A stretch of 64,000 nucleotides of DNA, taken from positions 868,001 to 932,000 of the forward strand of contig NZ_FNEQ01000001.1 of NCBI RefSeq assembly GCF_900100205.1, read 5' to 3'. The notes under the pieces were generated by a model. It saw nothing but the letters and a program-made list of their open reading frames with translations. It was not told where the DNA came from and ran no database searches. Of the stretch, positions 8,586 to 16,214 are shown piece after piece. Within the stretch, counting starts at the first letter, position 1, and the number at the start of each line of letters is the position of its first letter. The stretch comes from Duganella sp. OV510 (GTDB lineage Bacteria; Pseudomonadota; Gammaproteobacteria; Burkholderiales; Burkholderiaceae_D). Made by a program: the position numbers and the translations under genes.

Positions 8586-9560
8586 TTATAACCTTGCCGA
8601 TTGCACCATTTCAGCCTTCTGTTCGAGGATGGCCTGCACCACATAGCGCGGCCGTGCGCGCACCTGCTGGTAGATGCGGCCGATGTACTCGCCCAGCAAG
8701 CCGATGCCGAACAAGATCACACCCATCAGGAAGAAGGTGATGGCAAACAGCGTGAACACACCCTCCGCCTCCGCGCCGAGGAACAGTCGGCGCACCAGCA
8801 GCAGTCCGACCAGTACGGCGGAAGCGATCGACATCAGCATGCCCAGCATCGAATAGAACTGTAGCGGCACCAGCGAAAAGCCGGTGACCAGGTCGAAATT
8901 CAGCCGGATCAGACTGTACAGCGAATACTTGGATTCGCCCGCCGAACGCTCCTCATGCTCGACCACCACCTCGGCTGGATTGCGCGCGAAGCGGTAAGCC
9001 AGCGCCGGCACAAAGGTATTCACCTCGCCACACCGGTTCATCAGGTCGACCACATTGCGGCCGTAGGCGCGCAGCATATTGCCCTGGTCGGTGATCTTGA
9101 TGCTGGTGATTTTTTCGCGCACATGGTTCATTGCCTTCGAGGCCCAGGTGCGCCACGCGGAATCGCGCCGCTTGCGGCGGATCGAGCCGACATAATCGTG
9201 GCCCTGGCGCATTTTCTCCACCAGCACGCCGATTTCTTCTGGCGGATTTTGCAGGTCGGCATCCAGCGTCACCATGATGTCGCCGCGCGCCGCCTCAAAG
9301 CCAGCCAGGATGGCCATGTGCTGACCGTAATTACCATTGAACAGCACCACCCGCGTGACATCCGGCCGCAGCCGGAACTGCTCGGCCAGAATGCCGACAG
9401 AGCGGTCGCGGCTGCCGTCATTGATAAAGATGATTTCATAGGAAGTCTGCAAGCGGTCGAGCGCCGGATACAGTCGCGCGAACAGCGCCGGCAGGCCCGC
9501 CTCCTCGTTATAGACGGGAATGACGATCGACAGTTCTGGAAGTGGCAGGTCGCGGTTCAT
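8586..9560 (-). CDS. Family 2 glycosyltransferase, ArnC/polyprenyl-phosphate type
   Basis: A 324-residue GT2 enzyme close in plan to E. coli ArnC (322 residues). It has SIVIPVYNEEAGLP, INDGSRD, NYGQHMAILAGFE and LDADLQNPPEEI at the catalytic DxD region. Two C-terminal membrane helices follow, then GLLGEYIGRIYQQVRARPRY. It should transfer a sugar to undecaprenyl phosphate at the inner membrane for later addition to lipid A or a glycan. No other arn genes are present here, so the exact donor sugar is unsure. A 14-bp inverted repeat sits immediately before its start codon. Confidence 0.82.
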   Translation of the reverse strand: MNRDLPLPELSIVIPVYNEEAGLPALFARLYPALDRLQTSYEIIFINDGSRDRSVGILAEQFRLRPDVTRVVLFNGNYGQHMAILAGFEAARGDIMVTLDADLQNPPEEIGVLVEKMRQGHDYVGSIRRKRRDSAWRTWASKAMNHVREKITSIKITDQGNMLRAYGRNVVDLMNRCGEVNTFVPALAYRFARNPAEVVVEHEERSAGESKYSLYSLIRLNFDLVTGFSLVPLQFYSMLGMLMSIASAVLVGLLLVRRLFLGAEAEGVFTLFAITFFLMGVILFGIGLLGEYIGRIYQQVRARPRYVVQAILEQKAEMVQSARL

Positions 9561-9562
9561 GA

Positions 9563-9597
9563 TCGGACAAACGGGTGGTAAAGACCCGATTGTCCGA
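9563..9597 (-). promoter_or_regulatory. Inverted repeat abutting the glycosyltransferase start
   Basis: Two 14-bp arms, TCGGACAAACGGGT (9563-9576) and ACCCGATTGTCCGA (9584-9597), match as an inverted repeat at 13 of 14 positions around a 7-base loop. It ends only 2 bp from the ATG of the minus-strand ArnC-like gene. In RNA it would form a strong hairpin where a Shine-Dalgarno should be, so it may be an operator or a translation-controlling hairpin. No U-tract marks it as a terminator. Confidence 0.55.
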
Positions 9598-9633
9598 CAG
9601 CGATCATTAACCGCGTATTAAAAAAACCTGTGC

Positions 9634-9753
9634 TTACTCGAACACTTGCTTCAGCGATGGCGCATCCAGTACTGCGTCGTTCCATGCTCTCAGCTTTTCC
9701 AGACTAGCCTTGGCAAGCCTGGCTTGTACCGTTTTCGGCAACGGCCCGAAACG
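9634..9753 (-). pseudogene. Remnant of glutathione S-transferase C-terminus
   Basis: The minus strand encodes about 40 residues ending LRAWNDAVLDAPSLKQVFE then stop, which resembles the C-terminal helix region of bacterial glutathione S-transferases (LEKLRAWNDAVL). The frame is closed upstream by TGA at 9754-9756 and there is no start codon or N-terminal thioredoxin-fold domain. I read it as a 3' gene fragment left by deletion. The identification rests on pattern recognition of a short stretch. Confidence 0.5.
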
Positions 9754-9845
9754 TCACGGAGAGATCCAATCCATTTATGCGCTCGTTGCGCCAGCCGTAT
9801 TGGGAGCTAAAGGCAGAAAAATCCAAGCTGCTTTACAATGGCGGC

Positions 9846-10232
9846 ATGTTTTCCATACTTGACCGTCGCGTGCTTATTGCCTGGATCGCCTTGCTGGCCG
9901 TCCTGTTCGGCGCGCTCGCGCCGGCGGTTACGCATGCGATGACGCCCAAGGGCAGTCCGCCGCAGTGGCTGGAACTGTGCGGCGCCAACGGCATCAAGCG
10001 CGTTCAATTGCCGGATGACGGCACGCCGCAGCAGCCCGATCTGATGCAGCACATGGAAAAGTGCCCGTACTGCGCGGCGCACGCCAGCCCGCAGGCATTC
10101 ACGCCACCGGAAGCGTTCAGCTTTGCCGTCGTCGGCGGACACGACCTTTACCCTTCCCTGTTCCACCAGGCGCCAGCGCCGCTGTTCTCCTGGGCCGCCG
10201 CCAAGCCGCGCGGGCCGCCCGCTACTTCCTGA
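9846..10232 (+). CDS. DUF2946-type membrane-anchored protein
   Basis: A 128-residue protein with one N-terminal hydrophobic segment (RRVLIAWIALLAVLFGALAP) and a CPYCAAHA motif around residue 77 that could bind a metal. DUF2946 proteins often sit beside TonB-dependent copper or iron receptors, as here: the receptor begins 75 bp downstream. A TACAAT box at 9834-9839 lies just before the ATG, suggesting a very short or absent leader; a longer frame exists upstream but lacks a ribosome site. The function is unknown; a metal-handling role is inferred from context. Confidence 0.7.
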   Translation: MFSILDRRVLIAWIALLAVLFGALAPAVTHAMTPKGSPPQWLELCGANGIKRVQLPDDGTPQQPDLMQHMEKCPYCAAHASPQAFTPPEAFSFAVVGGHDLYPSLFHQAPAPLFSWAAAKPRGPPATS

Positions 10233-10307
10233 GTTCATTCCATCCGTTTTACATGGCGGTTCAAGCGCGTTCGCTTGTGCCGCAGGAATCTCTACAAGGA
10301 AGTAAAA

Positions 10308-12317
10308 ATGTCTTCATCCGCAAAAATTTTTGCGCAGGCCGCATTGCTGCCTGCGCTTGTCGGCGCGTCGTCATTCGCCATCGCACAAGAAAATAACGAT
10401 GATGCCGCGCTGGTGCTTGGCCGCGTGGAAATCACCGCGCAGCGTAGCGGCCCCATGGCGGCACGCAGCGTGCTCAGTTCGGTCGATATCCTCGGTGCCG
10501 AGTTGATCCAGGATCAGCAGGCCCAGCACACGTGGGAATTGTTCTCGCGCGCGCCCGGCGTCATGCTGACGCAATTCCGCCAAGGTAATGAATCGGGCAA
10601 GCTGTCATTCCGGGGCTTTAATGGCGAAGGCGAAGTCAACGCCGTCAAGCTGCTGATCGATGGCATCCCCAGCAACGACAACGCTGGCGGCATGCCCTTC
10701 CTCGACATGCTGTTCCCGCTTGAAATCAACAGCATCGAGGTGGTGCGCGGCACCAACGACCCGCGCTACGGCCTGCACAATATCGCCGGCAATGTGAACG
10801 TCAATACCCGCCTGGGCGGCAACGATACCGAGCTGCGCTTCGGCTACGGCAGCTTCGCCACGCGCCAGGTGCAAGTCGCGCAAGGCATCGAGAACAAGAA
10901 CTGGACGCAGAACTACTTCGTCGGCTACCTGAGGTCTAACGGCTACCGCAGCAACAGCGAATTCGACAAGCTGACCGTCGGCGGAAAATGGTTCTACACC
11001 AGCGATGACGGCCGCACGCGCTCCGGCCTCATCCTGCGGCATACTGAAAGCAATGGCGACGAAGCCGGCTATCTGGAAGCCAAGGATGCGCGCAGTGATC
11101 CGACCTCGTCCTACGCTTATGCACGCGCCACCGGCGGCAACCGCGAGATGACACAACTCAGCCTGCACCTGGATCACCAGTTGAGCGACCAGCTGTCGCT
11201 GGCGGCGAAGCTGTACCGCAATTCGGTACAGGACCAGCGCTGGCTGCGCTATTCCATCATCACCTCGCAGCAGGAACGGGTGATCGATGAAACGCACGAG
11301 GGCCTGCTGGCCAGCCTGACTTACCGCCTGCCTGGCGTCTCGATTGAAGGCGGCGTCAGCGCCGAGCACCAGCACGACGCCAGCCCGCGCTACAACACGC
11401 TGGACCAGGTACGCGTGTCCACCACGCGCGACCAGCACTTCCGCTTCGACACTTACGGCGCCTATGTGCAGGCCGTCGTGCAGCCGCTGCCCGGCGTCAA
11501 GCTGATCCCCGGCTACCGCGTCGACAAGGTCGAGGGCGACTTCAGCGACCGCTCGCGCAACGTCCACTACGACATCCAGGATTACGGGCTGATCAGGCAG
11601 CCCAAGTTCAGCGCCGTGTATGCGCCGAATAGCAGGGCCAGCGTGTACGCCAACTGGGGCAAGACCTTCCAGGTCGGCGCCGGCGCGGCGGCTTACCAGA
11701 GTAGCGGCAGCCCGCTGCGGCCATCGATCAATGAAGGCTGGGAAGGCGGCGTCAAGTTCACGCCGGTGGACTGGCTGAACGGCCGCGTGGCGCTGTGGCG
11801 GCAGGACGCCTCGGACGAGGTCAAGCGCCGCCTCAACGATCCCGCCGGCGGCTCGGAAAATATCGGCAGCACACGCCGGGATGGCGCCGACCTGCAATTC
11901 AACGTGCGCGCCGGCGACAACGCGTCGGCATGGTTCAGCTATTCATGGCAACGCTCGCGCATCACGCGCCCCGATCCGGCGGCACCCGCCACGCTCGGCA
12001 AGCAGATCGATCACCTGCCCGGCCGCCTTTACTCGGCTGGCTATGAAGTCCAAGCGACGCCGGCGCTGAAGCTGTCCGCCTGGGCCAACGGCCAAGGCGA
12101 CTACTACCTGACCACCGCCAATACCGGCAGAAAATACGGCGCCTACACGCTGCTGAATGCCAGTGCCAGCTATCGCCTGTCGCGCCAGTGGACGCTGGAT
12201 GTGCAGCTGAAAAACCTCGCCAACCGCTACTACGAGTACGTCTGGCTGAACGACCAGACCCGCCATGCGCCCGGTGATGGCCGTGCCGTCTATGTCTCCG
12301 CCAATCTGAGTCTGTAA
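10308..12317 (+). CDS. TonB-dependent outer-membrane receptor
   Basis: A 669-residue receptor with a signal peptide ending ...SSFAIAQ, a plug domain (about residues 50-155; SFRGFNGEGEVN, LLIDGIP, IEVVRGTNDPRYG) and a barrel ending in an aromatic-poor strand YVSANLSL. It imports a ligand across the outer membrane using TonB energy. No N-terminal signalling (STN) domain is present, so it does not itself drive a sigma factor. The start ATG follows AAGGAAG. It is flanked by DUF2946 and a PepSY protein, pointing to a metal or metal chelate as ligand; which one cannot be told. Confidence 0.88.
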   Translation: MSSSAKIFAQAALLPALVGASSFAIAQENNDDAALVLGRVEITAQRSGPMAARSVLSSVDILGAELIQDQQAQHTWELFSRAPGVMLTQFRQGNESGKLSFRGFNGEGEVNAVKLLIDGIPSNDNAGGMPFLDMLFPLEINSIEVVRGTNDPRYGLHNIAGNVNVNTRLGGNDTELRFGYGSFATRQVQVAQGIENKNWTQNYFVGYLRSNGYRSNSEFDKLTVGGKWFYTSDDGRTRSGLILRHTESNGDEAGYLEAKDARSDPTSSYAYARATGGNREMTQLSLHLDHQLSDQLSLAAKLYRNSVQDQRWLRYSIITSQQERVIDETHEGLLASLTYRLPGVSIEGGVSAEHQHDASPRYNTLDQVRVSTTRDQHFRFDTYGAYVQAVVQPLPGVKLIPGYRVDKVEGDFSDRSRNVHYDIQDYGLIRQPKFSAVYAPNSRASVYANWGKTFQVGAGAAAYQSSGSPLRPSINEGWEGGVKFTPVDWLNGRVALWRQDASDEVKRRLNDPAGGSENIGSTRRDGADLQFNVRAGDNASAWFSYSWQRSRITRPDPAAPATLGKQIDHLPGRLYSAGYEVQATPALKLSAWANGQGDYYLTTANTGRKYGAYTLLNASASYRLSRQWTLDVQLKNLANRYYEYVWLNDQTRHAPGDGRAVYVSANLSL

Positions 12318-12319
12318 GC

Positions 12320-13798
12320 ATGAAGCGCCTGTTGTTTCTGCTGCACCGCTGGCTGGGCATCGTGCTGTGCGTGTTTTTCGCGATGTGGTTCTGCTCCGGC
12401 ATGGTGATGATGTACGTCGGCTACCCCAAGCTGACCGATGCCGAACGCTTGCAGCACCTGCCGCCGCTACCGGCCGGCACGCCGCTGCTGGCGCCGCAGG
12501 AAGCCCTGGCGCGCGCTAGCGTCAGCGGTCCTTTCAGCGACCTGCGGCTGGCGGTCGCCAGCGCCGGCACGCCGGTCTACCTGGTACAGCCGACCGACAG
12601 CAAAACCACCATCGTTATCGATGCGCACAGCGGACGGCGCGTAATGGCGACCGATGCGCAACGCGCCATCGCCAGCGCAACCGCCTACGCCGGTCCCGAC
12701 GTAGCAGCGCACTATCTGGACATGATCGATGAAGATGCGTTCACCCACACGCGCAGCCTGGACAGCCATCGCCCATTGCACCGCGTGCAGCTCGACGACG
12801 ACGCGCACACGCTGCTGTACATCTCCGGCCGGACCGGCGAAGTGGTGCGCGACGCATCGCGCAGCGAGCGCTTGTGGAATTACGCCGGCGCCTGGATACA
12901 CTGGCTGTATCCATTCCGGGGCGGGATGCTGGACCGCTACTGGGCCGACATCGTCAACTGGTCTGCCATCGCCGGCACGGTGATGGTGCTGGCGGGCGCC
13001 ACGGTCGGCATCCAGCGCTGGCGCTTCACGCGGCCATACCGCAGCGGCAGCCGCTCGCCCTACCCTGGCGCCCTCATGCGCTGGCACCACATCGGCGGCC
13101 TGCTGTTTGCGGTGATCGCAACCACCTGGATTTTCAGCGGCCTGATGTCGATGAATCCATGGCGCGTGTTCACCAGCAGCGCATCGCAGCTACGCATGTC
13201 GGTCATCGAGCAGGGAGCGTTGCAACCATCCGCGCTGGATGCCGCGCCTGAAGCGCTGCTGTCCACCGCCAGCGGCGATGTGCGGGAACTGCGCTGGATA
13301 CGGGTGCTGGGCAAGACCATGGTGCTGGCGCAGCCGCCCGCCGGCAAGCCTCTGCTGCTGGACGGACGCAGCGCACAAACGGCCGCCATCGACGTCAACG
13401 CCTTGCTCAGTGCCGCGCGTGGCCTTCTGCCAGCGCCGCTGGTGGAAGTCGAGACGCTGAACGCCTACGACTTTTACTATTACAGCCGCGACGAACACAG
13501 CATGACCAGCGGCAGCATCAAGCCGCTGCCGGTGCTGCGCCTGGCGTTCAACGATGCACAGGCCAGCTGGATCTATCTCGATCCGCACACCGGCATGGTG
13601 GTCAGCCGCTGCGACCGCCTCCAGCGCTGGAGCCGCTGGCTATTCTCGCTGCTGCATAGCTGGGACTGGCTGCCGCTGGTGGAGCGCCGCCCGCTGTGGG
13701 ACGGCGTGTTGATACTGTTCAGCCTGGGCGGTGTGGTCATGAGCCTGACCGGCATCGTCATCGGCTGGCGCCGGCTGGGGCGCAAGCTGGGCGCTTAG
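12320..13798 (+). CDS. PepSY-associated transmembrane protein
   Basis: A 492-residue inner-membrane protein with N-terminal helix LLHRWLGIVLCVFFAMWF, PepSY-like periplasmic segments, a central membrane region (WSAIAGTVMVLAGATVGI; HIGGLLFAVIATTWIF) and a last helix LILFSLGGVVMSLTGIVIGW. Family members are thought to be reductases or helpers working with TonB receptors in iron or copper uptake. The ATG lies two bases after the receptor stop, so they are translationally linked. Its last 4 bp overlap the end of the convergent dedA gene. Confidence 0.82.
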   Translation: MKRLLFLLHRWLGIVLCVFFAMWFCSGMVMMYVGYPKLTDAERLQHLPPLPAGTPLLAPQEALARASVSGPFSDLRLAVASAGTPVYLVQPTDSKTTIVIDAHSGRRVMATDAQRAIASATAYAGPDVAAHYLDMIDEDAFTHTRSLDSHRPLHRVQLDDDAHTLLYISGRTGEVVRDASRSERLWNYAGAWIHWLYPFRGGMLDRYWADIVNWSAIAGTVMVLAGATVGIQRWRFTRPYRSGSRSPYPGALMRWHHIGGLLFAVIATTWIFSGLMSMNPWRVFTSSASQLRMSVIEQGALQPSALDAAPEALLSTASGDVRELRWIRVLGKTMVLAQPPAGKPLLLDGRSAQTAAIDVNALLSAARGLLPAPLVEVETLNAYDFYYYSRDEHSMTSGSIKPLPVLRLAFNDAQASWIYLDPHTGMVVSRCDRLQRWSRWLFSLLHSWDWLPLVERRPLWDGVLILFSLGGVVMSLTGIVIGWRRLGRKLGA

Positions 13799-14436
13799 GA
13801 AGCGGCGCGGGCGCGCAGCCATCCTGCCACCGCCGGCAGGATGGACAGCACGACGATGCCCATCACTACTGCGGTCAGGTTCTTGCTAATCCACGGAATA
13901 TTGCCGAACAGGTAGCCGGCCGATACCAGGCTGCCGATCCACAGGAAGGCGCCGCTGACGTTATAGCCGAAGAATACCTTGCGCGGCATCGAACCCAGCG
14001 CGGCGACAAACGGCGCCAGCGTGCGGACGATCGGCACAAAACGGGCCAGGATGATGGTCTTGCCGCCGTGCTTGTCGAAGAAGTTTTGCGTGTGCAGCAA
14101 ATGCTCCTGCTTGACGAACGGGATCTTGCTGGTATCCAGCGCCCTGCTCTTGAACCAGGCGCCAATGCTGAAATTCAGCGCGTCACCGGCAACGGCGGCG
14201 ATAAACAGCAGCACGCACAGCGTGACCGGGTCCAGCAAACCCTTGGCCGCCAGCGCGCCGGCGATGAACAGCAGCGAATCGCCGGGCAGGAACGGCATGA
14301 CGACTACCCCGGTTTCGATGAAGATGACCAGGAACAGGATCAGGTAGACCCAGTCGCCATGCTGATCGATCAGCTGCGCCAGATGCGTGTCCAGGTGTAA
14401 AAACCAGGCCATGAAGGCGGCCAGCAACTCTTCCAT
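13795..14436 (-). CDS. DedA family membrane protein
   Basis: A 213-residue polytopic membrane protein of the DedA/SNARE-associated family: signature FIETGVVVMPFLPGDSLLF near residue 45, and GDALNFSIG and FVPIVRTLAPFVAALG further on. DedA proteins act as lipid transporters or flippases (undecaprenyl phosphate, phosphatidylethanolamine) and affect envelope homeostasis. The start chosen is the ATG preceded by AAGGGG with 7-bp spacing; six more codons upstream are open but lack a site. It overlaps the PepSY gene end by 4 bp, convergent. Confidence 0.88.
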   Translation of the reverse strand: MEELLAAFMAWFLHLDTHLAQLIDQHGDWVYLILFLVIFIETGVVVMPFLPGDSLLFIAGALAAKGLLDPVTLCVLLFIAAVAGDALNFSIGAWFKSRALDTSKIPFVKQEHLLHTQNFFDKHGGKTIILARFVPIVRTLAPFVAALGSMPRKVFFGYNVSGAFLWIGSLVSAGYLFGNIPWISKNLTAVVMGIVVLSILPAVAGWLRARAAS

Positions 14437-14573
14437 CGAAATCCCCTTAGTCAAATAGCATTAATTTTAAATCGAGAACGATTAAAAAGGTATTAAGAAA
14501 TGCCTACCGCGCTGCACAATTTTTACGATTGGCCACTCCCCTCGTTGCGTAATTGGCAGCAATGCCCTAAAAT

Positions 14574-14592
14574 GGAATGATTCTTATTCACG
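14574..14592 (+). promoter_or_regulatory. Putative Fur box upstream of fecI
   Basis: The segment TGGAATGATTCTTATTCAC, 10 bp before the fecI start, resembles the 19-bp Fur consensus GATAATGATAATCATTATC, with the core AATGAT and TTATT preserved (about 11 matches). Iron repression of a FecI-type sigma gene is the usual arrangement. Identified by eye only. Confidence 0.5.
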
Positions 14593-14602
14593 AAGTGCCA
14601 GC

Positions 14603-15109
14603 ATGTCGGCCGTCGAACTCCTGTATTCCCACCATCACGGCTGGCTGTACGGCCTGCTGCAACGCCGCCTGGGCAACCATGGCGATGCGGCCGATCTCGC
14701 CCATGACGCATTCATCCGCCTGTTGCTGAAACCGCGCAGTTTCGACAGTGCCGAAGGCGCTCGCGCCTACCTGAGCACGGTCGCGCGCGGGCTGTGCGTG
14801 GACCTGTGGCGCCGCCGCCAGGTGGAACAGGCCTGGTTCGACGCCCTGGCTGCCTAGCCGGCCGGCAACGTCTGCTCGGCCGAAGACAGCGCCATCGTGC
14901 TACAGGCGCTGACGGCGGTGGACGCCATGCTGCGCAAGCTGCCGGCCAATGCCGCCCGCGCCTTCATCATGGGCAACGTACTGGAAATGACCGACAAGGA
15001 AATCGCCGCCGAACTGGGTGTTTCCGACCGCATGGTGCGCAAATACATGGCGCAAGCGATGCTGCACTGTATGCAACTGGAAGCACGCTGGACCGCCGAT
15101 GCAAGCTGA
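14603..15109 (+). pseudogene. fecI: FecI-type ECF sigma factor interrupted by an in-frame TAG
   Basis: Residues 1-84 (MSAVELLYSHHHGWLYGLLQ... to FDALAA) give sigma region 2 with AADLAHDAFIRLLL. A TAG at 14855-14857 then interrupts the same frame, which continues for 83 residues with region 4 (TDKEIAAELGVSDRMVRKYM) to the TGA at 15107-15109. A single C-to-T change of a CAG Gln codon would explain it. The full length of about 168 residues equals an ordinary FecI. The fecR start overlaps its end by 11 bp, as in intact operons. Unless suppressed, or restarted at the GTG or ATG codons beyond 14898, no full sigma factor is made. Confidence 0.85.
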
Positions 15110-16121
15110 CACCGCGACGCCGTCGCACGCGGTGATGCAGCAGGCGGCCGAATGGTTCGCCCTGCTGCGCTCGGGCGACGCCACCGAACAGGACCGCGCC
15201 GCGCTGCGCGACTGGCTGGATCAGGCGGGCGACCATCGCCAGGCCTGGGCGTATGCCGAATCCATCAGCCAGCGCTTCGCCGCCATGCAGGCGCCGGAAA
15301 ACCGCCAGGCCGCCGCCGGCGCCCTGACGCAAATCCATGCCAAGCGCGGCGGACGCCGCCGCCTGCTGGGCAGCATCGCCGTGCTGGCTGGCGCCGGCTG
15401 GCTGGGCTGGGCCGGCTGGCGCGATGGCGGGCTGTCCGATATGGCGCTGGGCTGGGCCGGCTGGCGAGATGGCGGGCTGTCCGACATGGCGCTGGCCTGG
15501 TCGGCCGACCATCGCACGGCAACCGGCGAAATGCGCGAGATCCTGCTGGCCGACGGCACCCGCGTCTGGCTCAATACAGCCACAGTGCTGAATACAGACT
15601 ATCAGCCGGCGATGCGCCGCATCCAGCTGCTCACCGGTGAAATGCTGATCGACACCGGCCACGATCCCCGTCCATTTTTTGCCGAAACGCGCCATGGCCG
15701 CCTGCAAGCGCTGGGCACGCGCTTTACCGTGCGGCTGGACGGCGACAACACCTTGCTGGCTGTCTACCAGGGCAAGGTCGCCGTCACCACCAGCGGCGGC
15801 GATACGCGCGTGGCCGAGGCGGGCCAACAATTGCGCTTCAGCGCGGACAGCATCCAGCCAACCATGGCGGCCGATCCGGCGCGCGAAGCGTGGACGCGCG
15901 GCGTGCTGCTGGCGGCCGACATTCCGCTGCAGGAACTGGTGACCGAACTGGCGCGTTACCACCGTGGTCACCTGGGCGTATCGCCGAAAGTCGCGCATCT
16001 GCGCGTGCTGGGCGGCTATCCGCTGCGCGATCCGGAGCGGGCGCTGGCCATGCTGGAGAGTGTTTTGCCGGTCAAGGTCGAGCGCACGCTACCGTGGTGG
16101 ACCACCATCGAGCCGAAATAA
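15099..16121 (+). CDS. fecR: FecR-type anti-sigma/sigma regulator
   Basis: A 340-residue inner-membrane regulator. The N-terminal cytoplasmic DUF4880-like region (AAEWFALLRSGDATEQDRAA) is followed by one membrane segment near residues 88-105 (LLGSIAVLAGAGWLGW). A periplasmic FecR domain comes next (LADGTRVWLNTATVL, RIQLLTGEMLIDTG, VYQGKVAVT). It senses the ligand-loaded receptor and controls FecI. The start overlaps the fecI reading frame. A 45-bp tandem duplication lengthens the protein directly after the membrane helix. Most likely Fur-regulated together with fecI. Confidence 0.87.
   Translation: MQADTATPSHAVMQQAAEWFALLRSGDATEQDRAALRDWLDQAGDHRQAWAYAESISQRFAAMQAPENRQAAAGALTQIHAKRGGRRRLLGSIAVLAGAGWLGWAGWRDGGLSDMALGWAGWRDGGLSDMALAWSADHRTATGEMREILLADGTRVWLNTATVLNTDYQPAMRRIQLLTGEMLIDTGHDPRPFFAETRHGRLQALGTRFTVRLDGDNTLLAVYQGKVAVTTSGGDTRVAEAGQQLRFSADSIQPTMAADPAREAWTRGVLLAADIPLQELVTELARYHRGHLGVSPKVAHLRVLGGYPLRDPERALAMLESVLPVKVERTLPWWTTIEPK
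15401..15490. repeat. 45-bp tandem duplication inside fecR
   Basis: Two exact-length 45-bp units (15401-15445, 15446-15490) differ at only two bases, both silent (CGC/CGA and GAT/GAC). They encode the 15-residue unit GWAGWRDGGLSDMAL twice, just after the membrane helix of FecR. The in-frame length keeps the protein intact; the low divergence suggests a recent event. Confidence 0.9.
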
Positions 16122-16214
16122 AAATAATTTACACAGACAGTTCCGCTTTTTGGCGAGCACTTCGATTCAGAAGATGAAGCAATCTTCTTATCGATAACTG
16201 TCAGAGAGAAATAC

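Noticed and set aside
12104..12317. Missing C-terminal aromatic residue in the first TonB receptor as a sign of truncation
   Set aside because: The barrel end YVSANLSL is followed by a correctly spaced PepSY gene, so the gene is judged full length.
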